From JAVJUV01 sp040220415 (GTDB lineage: Bacteria > Pseudomonadota > Alphaproteobacteria > Rhodobacterales > Rhodobacteraceae), in the NCBI GenBank assembly GCA_040220415.1, contig JAVJUV010000117.1:24205-88204 (forward strand): a DNA stretch of 64,000 nucleotides, given 5' to 3'. Of the stretch, positions 9,818 to 17,968 are shown one piece after another. Below the pieces are notes generated by a model. That model was not told where the DNA came from. It did no database searches and was given only the letters and a program-made list of their open reading frames with translations. How positions within the stretch are numbered: position 1 is the stretch's first letter; each line of letters begins with the position of its first letter. A program made the translations under genes and the position numbers.

Positions 9818-10998
9818 CAGACCGCGTCCAGCGCCTGCCTCAGGTCGGCGATCAGATCCTCGGGGTCCTCGATCCCCACCGACAGCCGCACGAGCCCGGG
9901 CGTGATGCCCAGCGCAGCGCGCTGGTCTTCGGTCAGGCGCTGGTGGGTCGTTGTTGTGGGATGGGTGACGATCGACTTGGCGTCGCCGAGGTTGTTCGAG
10001 ATGATCACGATTTCCAGCGCATTCAGGAACCGGAACGCGGCGTCTTGGCCGCCGCGCACCTCCAGGGCGACGACGGTGCCGCCTTTTTCAAGCTGGCGCA
10101 TGGCGATCTCGTGCTGCGGATGACTGGGAAGGCCCGGATACAGGACGCGGGAGAGCTTGGGATGCCCCTCGAGCGCTTCGGCGATGGCAAGGGTGCCCGC
10201 CGCCTGCGCGCGCACCCGCAAGTCCAGCGTCTCGAGTCCCTTGAGCAGAAGCCAGGCGGTAAAGGGCGACATCGCGCCGCCGGTGTGCTTGAGGTAGGGT
10301 TCCAGCGTCTTGCGGATGTACTCGCGCGTGCCAAGGACGACGCCGCCCAGAACGCGGCCCTGGCCGTCGATGTGCTTCGTGGCGGAATAGACGACCACGT
10401 CGGCCCCGAGTTCCAGCGCGCGACTGAAGACCGGGGTGGAGAAGACGTTGTCGACGATCACGGTTGCGCCGACCTTGTGTGCGATCTCGGCGACGGCGGG
10501 CAGGTCGATCACCTCCAGCGTCGGGTTCGACATGGATTCGAGAAACACCGCCCTGGTGTCGGGCCGCAGGGCAGCGCGCCACTGATCAAGGTCGGTGCCG
10601 TCGACGAAGGTGACTTCGACGCCGAAACGCGACAGCACGTCTTCGAGAATGTAGAGGCAGGACCCGAACAGCGCGCGCGACGACACGACATGGTCGCCCG
10701 ACTTGAGCATGGAGGTCAGCGCAGCGTTGACGGCGGCCATCCCGCTGGCGGTCGCGAAGGCGTCCTCGGCCCCTTCCAGCGCGGCGATGCGTTCTTCGAA
10801 CATGCGCACTGTCGGATTGCCGTAGCGGGCATAGATGAATTCGTCTTCGCCCGCCTTCTCGAACCGCTGCGCGGCCTGCTCGGCGCTGTCATAGACAAAG
10901 CCCTGCGTCAGGAAGATCGGCTCGGCCACTTCGCCATACTGGCTGCGGCGGATGCCTTCGTGCACGAGTTTCGTGCGGGTTTTCCAATCCTTGGACAT
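9817..10998 (-). CDS. metZ: O-succinylhomoserine sulfhydrylase
   Basis: PLP enzyme of the Cys/Met metabolism family that makes homocysteine directly from O-succinyl- (or O-acetyl-) homoserine and sulfide. The 393-residue product has the full fold: YARYGNPTV at 56-64, SGMAA at 85-89, and the PLP lysine Lys208 in YSATKHIDGQGRV. The ATG at 10998 follows a strong AGGAGGTG, which decides it over a start 11 codons upstream. A SAM-II riboswitch and terminator precede it, so expression should fall when S-adenosylmethionine is abundant. Two genes follow by overlap. Confidence 0.93.
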   Translation of the reverse strand: MSKDWKTRTKLVHEGIRRSQYGEVAEPIFLTQGFVYDSAEQAAQRFEKAGEDEFIYARYGNPTVRMFEERIAALEGAEDAFATASGMAAVNAALTSMLKSGDHVVSSRALFGSCLYILEDVLSRFGVEVTFVDGTDLDQWRAALRPDTRAVFLESMSNPTLEVIDLPAVAEIAHKVGATVIVDNVFSTPVFSRALELGADVVVYSATKHIDGQGRVLGGVVLGTREYIRKTLEPYLKHTGGAMSPFTAWLLLKGLETLDLRVRAQAAGTLAIAEALEGHPKLSRVLYPGLPSHPQHEIAMRQLEKGGTVVALEVRGGQDAAFRFLNALEIVIISNNLGDAKSIVTHPTTTTHQRLTEDQRAALGITPGLVRLSVGIEDPEDLIADLRQALDAV

Positions 10999-11018
10999 GG
11001 GGACACCTCCTTTCCAAA

Positions 11019-11049
11019 CAAAAGCCCCCACCGCGTGAGCGCCGGGGGC
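11019..11049 (-). terminator. Riboswitch-linked intrinsic terminator before metZ
   Basis: Read on the minus strand, GCCCCC and GGGGGC form a six-pair GC stem closed by an inner GCG/CGC pairing, followed directly by TTTTGTTT. It lies between the SAM-II aptamer and the metZ ribosome binding site, the right place for a regulated transcription terminator. Confidence 0.65.
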
Positions 11050-11068
11050 GAGGAGTCGTCCCTGACCT

Positions 11069-11119
11069 CTTTAGCGGAATGTTTAACGTGGCCCGCAATC
11101 CGGTGAACAAATCGCCACG
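11069..11119 (-). promoter_or_regulatory. SAM-II riboswitch aptamer
   Basis: On the minus strand a perfect six-base stem CGTGGC/GCCACG (11119-11114 with 11092-11087) encloses a GATTTG-containing loop, and is followed by CGTTAAAC and then CGCTAAAG. These are the conserved blocks of the SAM-II (metA-type) pseudoknot found upstream of methionine genes in alphaproteobacteria. SAM binding is expected to reduce metZ expression. The aptamer starts about where the candidate promoter would place the transcript start. Confidence 0.85.
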
Positions 11120-11127
11120 GTGGAGGC

Positions 11128-11156
11128 TGGCTACTCCCGAAGGCTGGTAAGGTCAA
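11128..11156 (-). promoter_or_regulatory. Candidate metZ promoter
   Basis: Minus-strand TTGACC (11156-11151) and TAGCCA (11133-11128) with a 17-base spacer. The -35 is good and the -10 weak, but the implied start near 11121 coincides with the 5' end of the riboswitch. A direct repeat CCAGCCT (11147-11141 and 11130-11124) overlaps it. Confidence 0.45.
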
Positions 11157-11185
11157 GAGTTTCGTACGTCCGGGTGCGCCCGGTT

Positions 11186-11548
11186 TCAGAGATCCGGATC
11201 GCGCTGCGGTCCCCGGATCAGGGAGTGGGCCGTGTAGACCAGGACCGCCGTCCCGACTGCTCCGACGGCCGCAATCCCGAGAAGTACGATGTAGTCGACC
11301 GGTCCGCCCATGTCGGTCAGGTGCGAATGGGTGATCCAGAGCACGAACCAGACGGCCCCGGCGGCCCCGAAGGGCATCGAGACCTGCGCCAGCAGGAATT
11401 TCCACCAGCTGATCCGGTGATCCCGGATCAGGACATAAAGATACGCCAGCGTGACGACGACGGCGGCGGCGACCATGCCCCAGAACAGCCAGCGCCCGAA
11501 GATTTCCTCGAAGACGGCGAGCAGGGTTTCGAGTGTCAGTTCCTTCAT
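11186..11548 (-). CDS. DUF5368 membrane protein
   Basis: A 120-residue integral membrane protein with three hydrophobic segments (about residues 18-42, 49-73 and 85-110). It fits the DUF5368 family as I recall it; no catalytic motif is visible. The gene starts 12 bases after the sulfide:quinone oxidoreductase stop, with GGAG before the ATG, so the two are co-transcribed. The partner is a membrane-associated quinone reductase, so DUF5368 could anchor it or pass electrons or sulfur species onward; this is inference from context alone. Confidence 0.75.
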   Translation of the reverse strand: MKELTLETLLAVFEEIFGRWLFWGMVAAAVVVTLAYLYVLIRDHRISWWKFLLAQVSMPFGAAGAVWFVLWITHSHLTDMGGPVDYIVLLGIAAVGAVGTAVLVYTAHSLIRGPQRDPDL

Positions 11549-11560
11549 CTTTCCGTCTCC

Positions 11561-12883
11561 TTACGCGTGGCCGCGCAACATGGCGTTGTAGGTGGGCTTG
11601 AGCGCGATTTCCTTCATCAGCCAGCTGATCCACAGCTCTTCCAGCGGCGCGATGATGCCGGGGAAGGACGGAACGAGGTCGTTGTTGTAGTCGAACTCGA
11701 TCAGCATCGCGCGCCCGACCCTGGTGATCATCGGGCATGAGGTATAGCCGTTGTAGCGCTCGGTCGGCTCGGTGCCCGAGATTGCCGAGACCAGCCCGTC
11801 CTCGACCACCGGCACCTGCCATTTCACGCTGGCAGCCGTCTTTCCCTTGGGCACGCCGGCGACGTCGCCCAGCGCCCAGATCTCGGGATAGCGCAGGTGG
11901 CGCAACGTGAACTGGTCGCATTCGACCCAGCCCTGATCGGTCCATTTGTCGGCCCAGGACAGACCCGACTGGCGGATTACGTCGGGCGCACGCTGGGGCG
12001 GGATGACGTGGATGTAGTCGTAGTCGATCTCGATATCGAAACCGTCCTTGTCGGTGAAGAAGGCGCGTTTCCGGCCCGGTTCGATGGCCTTGAGCGTGTG
12101 CTGCATGGCCGTCTCGATACCGCGGTCGCCGAACAGCATCCGCACCTTCTCGGCCACGATGGGCACGCCGAAGAGCGCGCCCTGCGGCGCTGCGTAGAGC
12201 ATCCGCGCCTTGCCCCGGTTGCCCGCGCGGCGCGTGATGTCGTCGATCAGGAATGTGTGTTTCAGGGGCGCGCCCGCGCACTTCATCTCGGTCGCAGGCC
12301 TGGTGAAAAGGCCGACGCCGCCCTCTTCGGTGAACTTCGAGGCCGCTTCCCAGGTGCGGGCGGCATGATCGGGTCCGGCATAAAGCGCGCCGATACCGTT
12401 CTGCCCGACCATATCGAGCGAAAAGCCTTCGATGGCGTCGTGGTCGAGGACAAGGCCGGGAGCGACGACGAGAAAGTCATAGGCCAGCGTCTGGCCGCCC
12501 GCCGTGCTGACCGTTTTGACAACCGGGTCGATGGCGGCTGCGGCCTCGGCGATCAGGGTCACGCCGGATGGCAGCCAGTCGGTGGTTTTCGAGACGACAT
12601 ATCCGGCGGGTTTGAGACCTGCTGCGACAAGCGACAGGCCCGGCTGGTAGAGGTGATCGACGCGCGGATCGATCAGCGTGATCGAGGCGCCGTCAAGGCG
12701 GCGGACAAGCCGGTTTGCCAGGGCCGTGCCTCCGGCCCCTGCCCCGATGATGACGATCTTCGCGGCGGTGGCGACCTGCGCAGCGACCGGTTCCGGCGTT
12801 CCTGCGGCGGCCAGAGCCGCGCCGCCGGCTGCAAGGGCCAGAAAGCCTCGGCGGCTTGTGACTGCGTTCCCTGAACTGCTCAT
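11561..12883 (-). CDS. Tat-exported sulfide:quinone oxidoreductase (SQR/FCSD family)
   Basis: FAD protein of the SQR/flavocytochrome c-sulfide dehydrogenase family, 440 residues. A Tat signal (SRRGFLAL at 10-17, then an Ala-rich stretch to about residue 36) directs folded export. The dinucleotide-binding motif VIIGAGAGGTALA is at 44-56, and the two redox cysteines are Cys202 (KCAGAPLK) and Cys383 (TSCPMITR). It probably oxidises sulfide to a polysulfide and reduces quinone. KCAGAP resembles the type II SQR context. The ATG at 12883 has AAGGAGGAT upstream, which rejects a longer reading. The promoter contains a sulfide-type operator. Confidence 0.82.
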   Translation of the reverse strand: MSSSGNAVTSRRGFLALAAGGAALAAAGTPEPVAAQVATAAKIVIIGAGAGGTALANRLVRRLDGASITLIDPRVDHLYQPGLSLVAAGLKPAGYVVSKTTDWLPSGVTLIAEAAAAIDPVVKTVSTAGGQTLAYDFLVVAPGLVLDHDAIEGFSLDMVGQNGIGALYAGPDHAARTWEAASKFTEEGGVGLFTRPATEMKCAGAPLKHTFLIDDITRRAGNRGKARMLYAAPQGALFGVPIVAEKVRMLFGDRGIETAMQHTLKAIEPGRKRAFFTDKDGFDIEIDYDYIHVIPPQRAPDVIRQSGLSWADKWTDQGWVECDQFTLRHLRYPEIWALGDVAGVPKGKTAASVKWQVPVVEDGLVSAISGTEPTERYNGYTSCPMITRVGRAMLIEFDYNNDLVPSFPGIIAPLEELWISWLMKEIALKPTYNAMLRGHA

Positions 12884-12923
12884 GCCGATCCTCCTTCGGT
12901 GCCGGGCGATTGCGCATCGTCGA

Positions 12924-12951
12924 TTTATATTCGAATTGAGGAATGTGTCAT
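12924..12951 (-). promoter_or_regulatory. Promoter of the SQR-DUF5368 operon
   Basis: Minus-strand -35 ATGACA (12951-12946) and -10 TATAAA (12929-12924) with a 16-base spacer, about 40 bases before the SQR start codon. The spacer is filled by the ATTC-N8-GAAT palindrome. Confidence 0.6.
12929..12944. promoter_or_regulatory. ATTC-N8-GAAT operator (SqrR/BigR type)
   Basis: ATTC at 12929-12932 and GAAT at 12941-12944 flank eight bases. This is the palindrome described for the ArsR-family persulfide sensors SqrR (Rhodobacter capsulatus) and BigR. It sits between -35 and -10 of the SQR promoter, where a bound repressor would block RNA polymerase. No SqrR gene is in the window. Confidence 0.65.
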
Positions 12952-13139
12952 TGACCCATATCAAAGGGGCACGCGCCGACATCGGTCCCGACGGGCCATG
13001 GATTCGATAACTTTTGCCGATCCTGATCGGGCGTCATACGTTCGCCAGCGGCCTTCGTGCGCTGGTGCACAGGACACCCTGCCTTGAAACCCGGGCGCAT
13101 TGCACCATTGTTCGGTCGAAACCGGAAGGAACCGCATAC

Positions 13140-13850
13140 ATGACCGCCCCTATCGACTTGTATTACTGGCCCACGCCGAATGGCTGGAAGATCACCATCG
13201 CACTGGAAGAGATGGGCCTGCCCTATGCCCTGCGTACCGTGAACATCGGCAAGGGCGAGCAGTTCGAGCCGGACTTTTTGAAGATCGCCCCGAACAACCG
13301 GATGCCCGCGATCGTCGATCCCGACGGGCCGGACGGTCTGCCGGTGTCGATCTTCGAATCGGGGGCGATCCTGCAATACCTGGCGCGGAAGACCGGACAG
13401 TTCTATGGCGCGACCGAGCGCGACCGGATCAACGTCGACCAATGGCTGATGTGGCAGATGGGCGGTGTCGGGCCGATGGCCGGACAGGCGCATCATTTCC
13501 TGAAATACGCTCCCGGCCTCAATCCGCCGCAGTTGCTGCCCTATGCGCAGGACCGTTACCGCGACGAGGTTGGACGGCTTTACGGCGTGCTGGACCGGCA
13601 ACTGGCGGAGAACGAGTTCGTCGCCGGCGACTATTCGATCGCGGATATGGCGATCTGGCCCTGGGCACAGAACTGGGCGGGCCAGGAGCAGACCCTGGCG
13701 GACAAACCGCATTTCGCCCGCTGGCTGGACGCGGTCTGGGCGCGCGAGGCGGTGAAGCGCGGCAAGGCGGTGGGCGAGGAGCTGCGCAACCGGCCCCAGA
13801 CCGAGGAAGAGAAGGCCGAGGCCAACCGGATTCTGTTCGGACGCCGCTGA
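13140..13850 (+). CDS. Glutathione S-transferase, YfcG/Ure2p-like
   Basis: Cytosolic glutathione S-transferase-fold protein, 236 residues. The thioredoxin-like N-domain (about 5-85) has the glutathione-site residues NNRMPAIVD and SIFESGAILQYLA; an all-helical C-domain follows. The YFYW-like start and the NGWKITIALEE context resemble E. coli YfcG, a disulfide-bond reductase rather than a classical transferase. The ATG at 13140 has GGAAGGA upstream. It is transcribed away from the SQR operon, so glutathione-persulfide chemistry is possible but not shown. Confidence 0.85.
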   Translation: MTAPIDLYYWPTPNGWKITIALEEMGLPYALRTVNIGKGEQFEPDFLKIAPNNRMPAIVDPDGPDGLPVSIFESGAILQYLARKTGQFYGATERDRINVDQWLMWQMGGVGPMAGQAHHFLKYAPGLNPPQLLPYAQDRYRDEVGRLYGVLDRQLAENEFVAGDYSIADMAIWPWAQNWAGQEQTLADKPHFARWLDAVWAREAVKRGKAVGEELRNRPQTEEEKAEANRILFGRR

Positions 13851-13919
13851 AGGTTTCTTAAGCCTTTCGCGGCAGAGTGAACGCCGGAACGGGCCCTTGG
13901 GGGCCGCGAGGTGTGCGCA

Positions 13920-14237
13920 ATGTTGCTGCGGCAGGATTTCAACCGGCGCCATTCGCCGAACCGCCGGAAGACCTGTGTCCCGGCGCTGCTGCATGTCGAC
14001 GGCGCGGTGCTTGAGGTGATGATCCTGGACGTCAGCTACGAGGGCATGAAACTAGCCGCTGCGCAGCCGCTGGAGCCGGGCACCGCGGTGACGATCGAAA
14101 TGCTCGAGGTCCGGATTCCGGCGATCGTCCACTGGTACGCGCACGGCGTGGCGGGCATTCATCTGCTGGAGCGCCTGGCGCGCGACGTGCTGGTCGCGCT
14201 GGAGACGGCCGACGACGACCTGGCGGAGTACCGTTAG
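13920..14237 (+). CDS. PilZ-domain protein
   Basis: A 105-residue single-domain PilZ protein, the fold that usually binds cyclic di-GMP. The DxSxxG signature is present (DVSYEG), and an arginine-rich segment NRRK stands in place of the usual RxxxR, so ligand binding is likely but not certain. GAGGTG lies about eight bases before the ATG; an earlier GTG is less well placed. No flagellar, cellulose or cyclase gene is adjacent, so the target is unknown. Confidence 0.75.
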   Translation: MLLRQDFNRRHSPNRRKTCVPALLHVDGAVLEVMILDVSYEGMKLAAAQPLEPGTAVTIEMLEVRIPAIVHWYAHGVAGIHLLERLARDVLVALETADDDLAEYR

Positions 14238-14326
14238 GCGCCGCCTGCCCGGAAGCCCCCGCAAGTTTGCCCTGTTTTCGCCAAACTGTTTCGGTAAGCC
14301 GCGAAAAGTTTAAGGAGTTTTTGCGC

Positions 14327-14983
14327 ATGGTGAGTTTGGCGCTTGGGAAAGATACCCGCCCGACATCGGATCTGATCAACCTGACAACCGACTGGGGAAT
14401 GTCCGTGTCGGAAGCGACGGCGCAGAAGACGTTCGCGCGCAAGGGCATGGCCATTGCCGGCTTCATGGTTTTCTCGCTGGCTTCGCTGATGGCGATTCCG
14501 ATCCTGGTCGGCGGCGTCCTGTTCACGGCTTCGCGCGGCGTGATGCTCGAAATCGGCATAGTCGCCGGCTTCGTGGCCGTGGCCGTCTTTTTCAACGCAC
14601 AGTCCCGCAAGGGTCCCAAGAACGCGCTTCAGATCGACTATCAGGCCAGCGAGGTGCGCCTTGGCTCCACGACGACCGCAGGTGCCTTCGTGCGGCACAA
14701 GGTCTGCCCCCTGAGCGCAATTCACAGCGTCGAGGTCGACACCTCGGATCCCGCCAATCCGGCGCTTGTCGTCAATCTGTTCAGCGAGACCGCGACGATC
14801 CGCTTCAACAAGGCCGATACCAGCACATTGGCGGCCCTGGCCGAAAAGATAGAAGCCGCCGCCAACGAAGCGCGCGCCGCCCCGATCAGGACGCGAATCG
14901 TGAGCCGTATCAATGGATTCGAGGCGGGTGTTCGCGAGATGAGCCACCGTGTCCGGTCCCGGATCAACTCGAGCTTCGCCTGA
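14327..14983 (+). CDS. Hypothetical two-pass membrane protein
   Basis: A 218-residue protein not recognised from family motifs. After a 40-residue N-terminal part come two hydrophobic helices (about 45-72 and 77-96), then a cytoplasmic-looking C-domain with alternating strands up to about residue 175 and a helical, basic tail. TAAGGAG nine bases before the ATG is a strong ribosome binding site. The C-domain is reminiscent of PH-like membrane-associated domains, but that is a weak impression. It converges on ispZ with three bases between the stops. Confidence 0.7.
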   Translation: MVSLALGKDTRPTSDLINLTTDWGMSVSEATAQKTFARKGMAIAGFMVFSLASLMAIPILVGGVLFTASRGVMLEIGIVAGFVAVAVFFNAQSRKGPKNALQIDYQASEVRLGSTTTAGAFVRHKVCPLSAIHSVEVDTSDPANPALVVNLFSETATIRFNKADTSTLAALAEKIEAAANEARAAPIRTRIVSRINGFEAGVREMSHRVRSRINSSFA

Positions 14984-14986
14984 CGA

Positions 14987-15592
14987 TCAGGCGTCCTTGT
15001 CCTCGTCGATCAGGTGCTTCTGAAGCGTCAGGATCTGCCCCCAGAGGAACAGGAACATCAGGATCGGGAAACCGAAGGTCTCGATCTTGACCCAGGCGTC
15101 GGTGGACATGGTGCGCCAGACAATCTCGTTCGCGATGGCAAGCCCGGCGAAGAAAAGCGTCAAACGCCATGTCAGCTTCATCCAGCCCTCGTCGGTCATC
15201 GGCAGGAACTCGGCCATCACCCAGGCCAGATAGCTGCGGCCCTGCAACAGACCGATGCCCATCAGCACCGCGAAGAGACCGTAGACGAGCGTGGTTTTCA
15301 TCTTGAAGAACTTCTCGTCGTTGAACCAGACGGTCAGCCCTCCGAAGAGCACCACCATGACGACGGTGAAGACTTGCATGCGCGACAGCTTGCCGGTCAG
15401 TTTCCAGAGGATCGCCATCGAGGCGAGCAGGATGGGGACAAACACGGCAGCAGCGACGATGAACCCGGAATATTCAGTTCCGGCAAAGATATAAGTCTCA
15501 TCCCTCATGTAGAGGTAGGCCGCGAAGAACAGAAGCGGCGGCCCCAGCTCCAGCACCTGTTTCGTGACCGGATTGATGTTTTTCTCGCTCAT
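14987..15592 (-). CDS. ispZ: Inner membrane-spanning protein YciB/IspZ (septation protein A family)
   Basis: Polytopic inner-membrane protein of 201 residues with five to six hydrophobic segments. Family landmarks are LELGPPLLFFAAY near the N-terminus, LQGRSYLAWVMAEFLP in the middle and the NEIVWR segment. The family is tied to cell-envelope maintenance and septation, but the biochemical role is not settled. Downstream of the NuoE-NuoF gene on the same strand with a 73-bp gap. Confidence 0.88.
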   Translation of the reverse strand: MSEKNINPVTKQVLELGPPLLFFAAYLYMRDETYIFAGTEYSGFIVAAAVFVPILLASMAILWKLTGKLSRMQVFTVVMVVLFGGLTVWFNDEKFFKMKTTLVYGLFAVLMGIGLLQGRSYLAWVMAEFLPMTDEGWMKLTWRLTLFFAGLAIANEIVWRTMSTDAWVKIETFGFPILMFLFLWGQILTLQKHLIDEDKDA

Positions 15593-15665
15593 CGGACGCC
15601 TAGTCGTTTGCCTGTTCAGGGGTAGATAGGGCGTCCGGCGCGCGGGGAAAAGCGGTTTTGGCCGC

Positions 15666-17351
15666 TCAGACCTCGTCCGCGAAGTGCTTCAGTGTCAGCC
15701 GGATCGGATTCGGCGCCGCCTGGCCCAGGCCGCAGATGGATGCGTCGGCCATCGCCTGGCAGAGTTCTTCCAGAAGCGGCTGGTCCCAGCGATCGGCTTC
15801 CATCAGCTTGGCGGCCTTCTCGCAGCCGACCCGGCAGGGGGTGCATTGACCGCAGGATTCATCCTCGAAGAAGCGCAGCATGTTCAGCGCGGCCGCCTTC
15901 GCGCTGTCCTTGTCCGACAGGACCACCACGGCCGCCGACCCGATGAACGATCCGAGCGGCTGCAGGGTGTCGAAGTCGAGCGGCACATCCGAGATGGAGG
16001 CCGGCAGAAGGCCCGAAGAGGGCCCGCCCGGCTGGTAGGCCTTGAAGAGATGGCCCTGGGCCATACCGCCCGCCGCCTCGATGATGTCGGTGATGGTGGA
16101 GCCGGCGGGAAGGAGGTAGACACCCGGCTCCGCCACGCGGCCCGAGACGGAATAGGAGCGCAGGCCCTTGCGGCCGTTCTTCTCGACCGAGGACAGAACC
16201 TCCGGCCCCTCGCGGCAGACCCGCGCGACCCAGTGCAGGGTCTCGACGTTGTGGACCAGCGTCGGGCGGTCGAAGATACCGACCTGGGCCACGTAGGGCG
16301 GGCGGTGGCGCGGCAGGCCACGCTTGCCTTCGATCGATTCGATCATCGCGGATTCTTCACCGCAGATATAGGCGCCGGCGCCCCTTCGCAGGTCGATGTA
16401 GCCCGGTGCGACGAGGCCGGCGGCTTCCAGCGCGGCAATCTCGCGGGTCAGGATTTCGAGAACGGCGGGGTATTCGTCGCGCGTGTAGATGAAGCAGGTT
16501 TCGGCTTCGACGGCCCAGGCGGCGATCAGCATGCCTTCCAGCATCAGGTGCGGGGTGCGCTCCAGATAGTAGCGGTCCTTGAAGGTGCCCGGCTCGCCCT
16601 CGTCGCCGTTGACGGCAAGATAGCGCGGGCCGGGCGCGCCGCGGACGAAGCCCCATTTCCTGCCGCTCGGAAAGCCCGCGCCGCCAAGGCCGCGGAGGCC
16701 AGAGGCCAGCACGGTTTCCTGCACCGCTTCCCAGTCGCCACCGTCACGAAAGCTCAGCAACGTATCGTAACCGCCTGATGCCCGGTAGGAATTCAGCACT
16801 TCGTAGTCCGGGACGTGGGCGTGGGTGTCGCCCGCCGCGATGGCGGTGGCGACCTTTTCCGGGGTGGCATGGTCGATGTGGTTGTGGCCGAGTTCAAGGA
16901 CCGGCGCGGTGTCGCAGCGGCCCATGCAGGGCGCGCGGAGGACACGGACCTGCGAAGCGTCGAGCCCGTCTTCCAGCGCCGCCTTCAGTTGCTGCGCACC
17001 GGCCATCTCGCATGAGAGCGAATCGCAGACCCGAATGGTCAGCGCGGGCGGCGGGGTCTCGCCCTCTTTCACCACGTCGAAATGGGCGTAGAAGGTGGCG
17101 ACCTCGTAGACCTCGGCCTGGGACAGGCGCATCTCTTCGGCCAGCGCGCGCAGATGCGCCGCCGAGAGGTGGCCATGCGCGTCCTGGATGAGGTGCAGAA
17201 ACTCGATAAGCAGATCGCGTCTCCGCGGACGGTCGCCAAGCAGCGTCTGGACGTCGGACAGTGCGGCATCGTCAAGCTGGCGGCCCTTCGGCGTCTTTCG
17301 CCCCTTGCCCTTGCCGGACTTCCACACGCCCTTCCTCTGTTCCAGCGCCAT
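15666..17351 (-). CDS. Fused NuoE-NuoF-type NADH diaphorase (formate dehydrogenase beta-type subunit)
   Basis: A 561-residue fusion of the 24-kDa and 51-kDa diaphorase modules. Residues 30-160 are NuoE-like with [2Fe-2S] ligands Cys109, Cys114, Cys142 and Cys146. Residues 185-561 are NuoF-like with the FMN/NADH loop GLGGAGFPSGRKWGF at 221-235 and [4Fe-4S] ligands Cys500, Cys503, Cys506 and Cys540. Such fusions serve as the NAD+-reducing subunit of soluble molybdenum formate dehydrogenases. No catalytic alpha subunit follows; the next gene is ispZ. A lysine-rich tail (residues 7-24) precedes the first domain. The ATG at 17351 has GGGAGAG eight bases upstream. Confidence 0.8.
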   Translation of the reverse strand: MALEQRKGVWKSGKGKGRKTPKGRQLDDAALSDVQTLLGDRPRRRDLLIEFLHLIQDAHGHLSAAHLRALAEEMRLSQAEVYEVATFYAHFDVVKEGETPPPALTIRVCDSLSCEMAGAQQLKAALEDGLDASQVRVLRAPCMGRCDTAPVLELGHNHIDHATPEKVATAIAAGDTHAHVPDYEVLNSYRASGGYDTLLSFRDGGDWEAVQETVLASGLRGLGGAGFPSGRKWGFVRGAPGPRYLAVNGDEGEPGTFKDRYYLERTPHLMLEGMLIAAWAVEAETCFIYTRDEYPAVLEILTREIAALEAAGLVAPGYIDLRRGAGAYICGEESAMIESIEGKRGLPRHRPPYVAQVGIFDRPTLVHNVETLHWVARVCREGPEVLSSVEKNGRKGLRSYSVSGRVAEPGVYLLPAGSTITDIIEAAGGMAQGHLFKAYQPGGPSSGLLPASISDVPLDFDTLQPLGSFIGSAAVVVLSDKDSAKAAALNMLRFFEDESCGQCTPCRVGCEKAAKLMEADRWDQPLLEELCQAMADASICGLGQAAPNPIRLTLKHFADEV

Positions 17352-17479
17352 CGGCACTCTCCCTGTCTTCTTTCCGGTCCCTTCTAGCTGTTCGGGCCAC
17401 GGGAAACAGGGTCAAATGCGACGAATGGTGGCTCTCTTCCGCACTGGTCTGGTCCGGTCGGGCGTGCGATAGTGGGATC

Positions 17480-17875
17480 ATGCGTCTTCTCATCGCGATC
17501 CTGCTGGCCCTGGCGCCGGTGTCGGCCCTTGGCGAAACGCCCATGACCCCCTCGGAGTTCGAAGCGCGGGTGACGGGCAAGACCCTGACGTATTCCGCGG
17601 GCGGCACGCCTTACGGCGCAGAGGAGTACCTGGAAGGACGCCGCGTCCGATGGTCGTTCCTGGACGGCGAGTGCCAGGAAGGGCTTTGGTATGTGGCCGG
17701 CGACCAGATCTGCTTTGTCTACGAGGATATCCCCGACCCGCAGTGCTGGAAGTTCTACGCGCGCGGTAGCCGGATACTGGCCCGTTTCGACAACGATCCG
17801 ACCCGGACCGAATTGTACGAGACCTCGAAATCCGCCGACCCGCTGACGTGCCTTGGTCCGAAGGTCGGCGTCTGA
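17480..17875 (+). CDS. Small secreted cysteine-containing protein
   Basis: A 131-residue protein with a cleavable signal peptide (residues 1-18, ending SALG). The mature part has four cysteines in two pairs (GEC/QIC and QCW/LTC) consistent with disulfides in the periplasm, and a WSF...GLWYVAGDQICF segment like that of small calycin-type proteins. Not recognised by name; function unknown. Upstream promoter signals are not clear. Converges with xseA. Confidence 0.65.
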   Translation: MRLLIAILLALAPVSALGETPMTPSEFEARVTGKTLTYSAGGTPYGAEEYLEGRRVRWSFLDGECQEGLWYVAGDQICFVYEDIPDPQCWKFYARGSRILARFDNDPTRTELYETSKSADPLTCLGPKVGV

Positions 17876-17968
17876 AGGGCGCTTGCGCGTCGGCCGTTCC
17901 GGCAGACCGCCCCGACGCATTTTCTGCCAGCAGCACGAAAAGTGCGGCACGCATTGTCCGGACGGGAG

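Noticed and set aside
11124..11156. MerR/CueR-type 19-bp-spaced promoter before metZ.
   Set aside because: The CCAGCCT copies are direct, not inverted, and the spacer is 17, so no MerR-type dyad exists.
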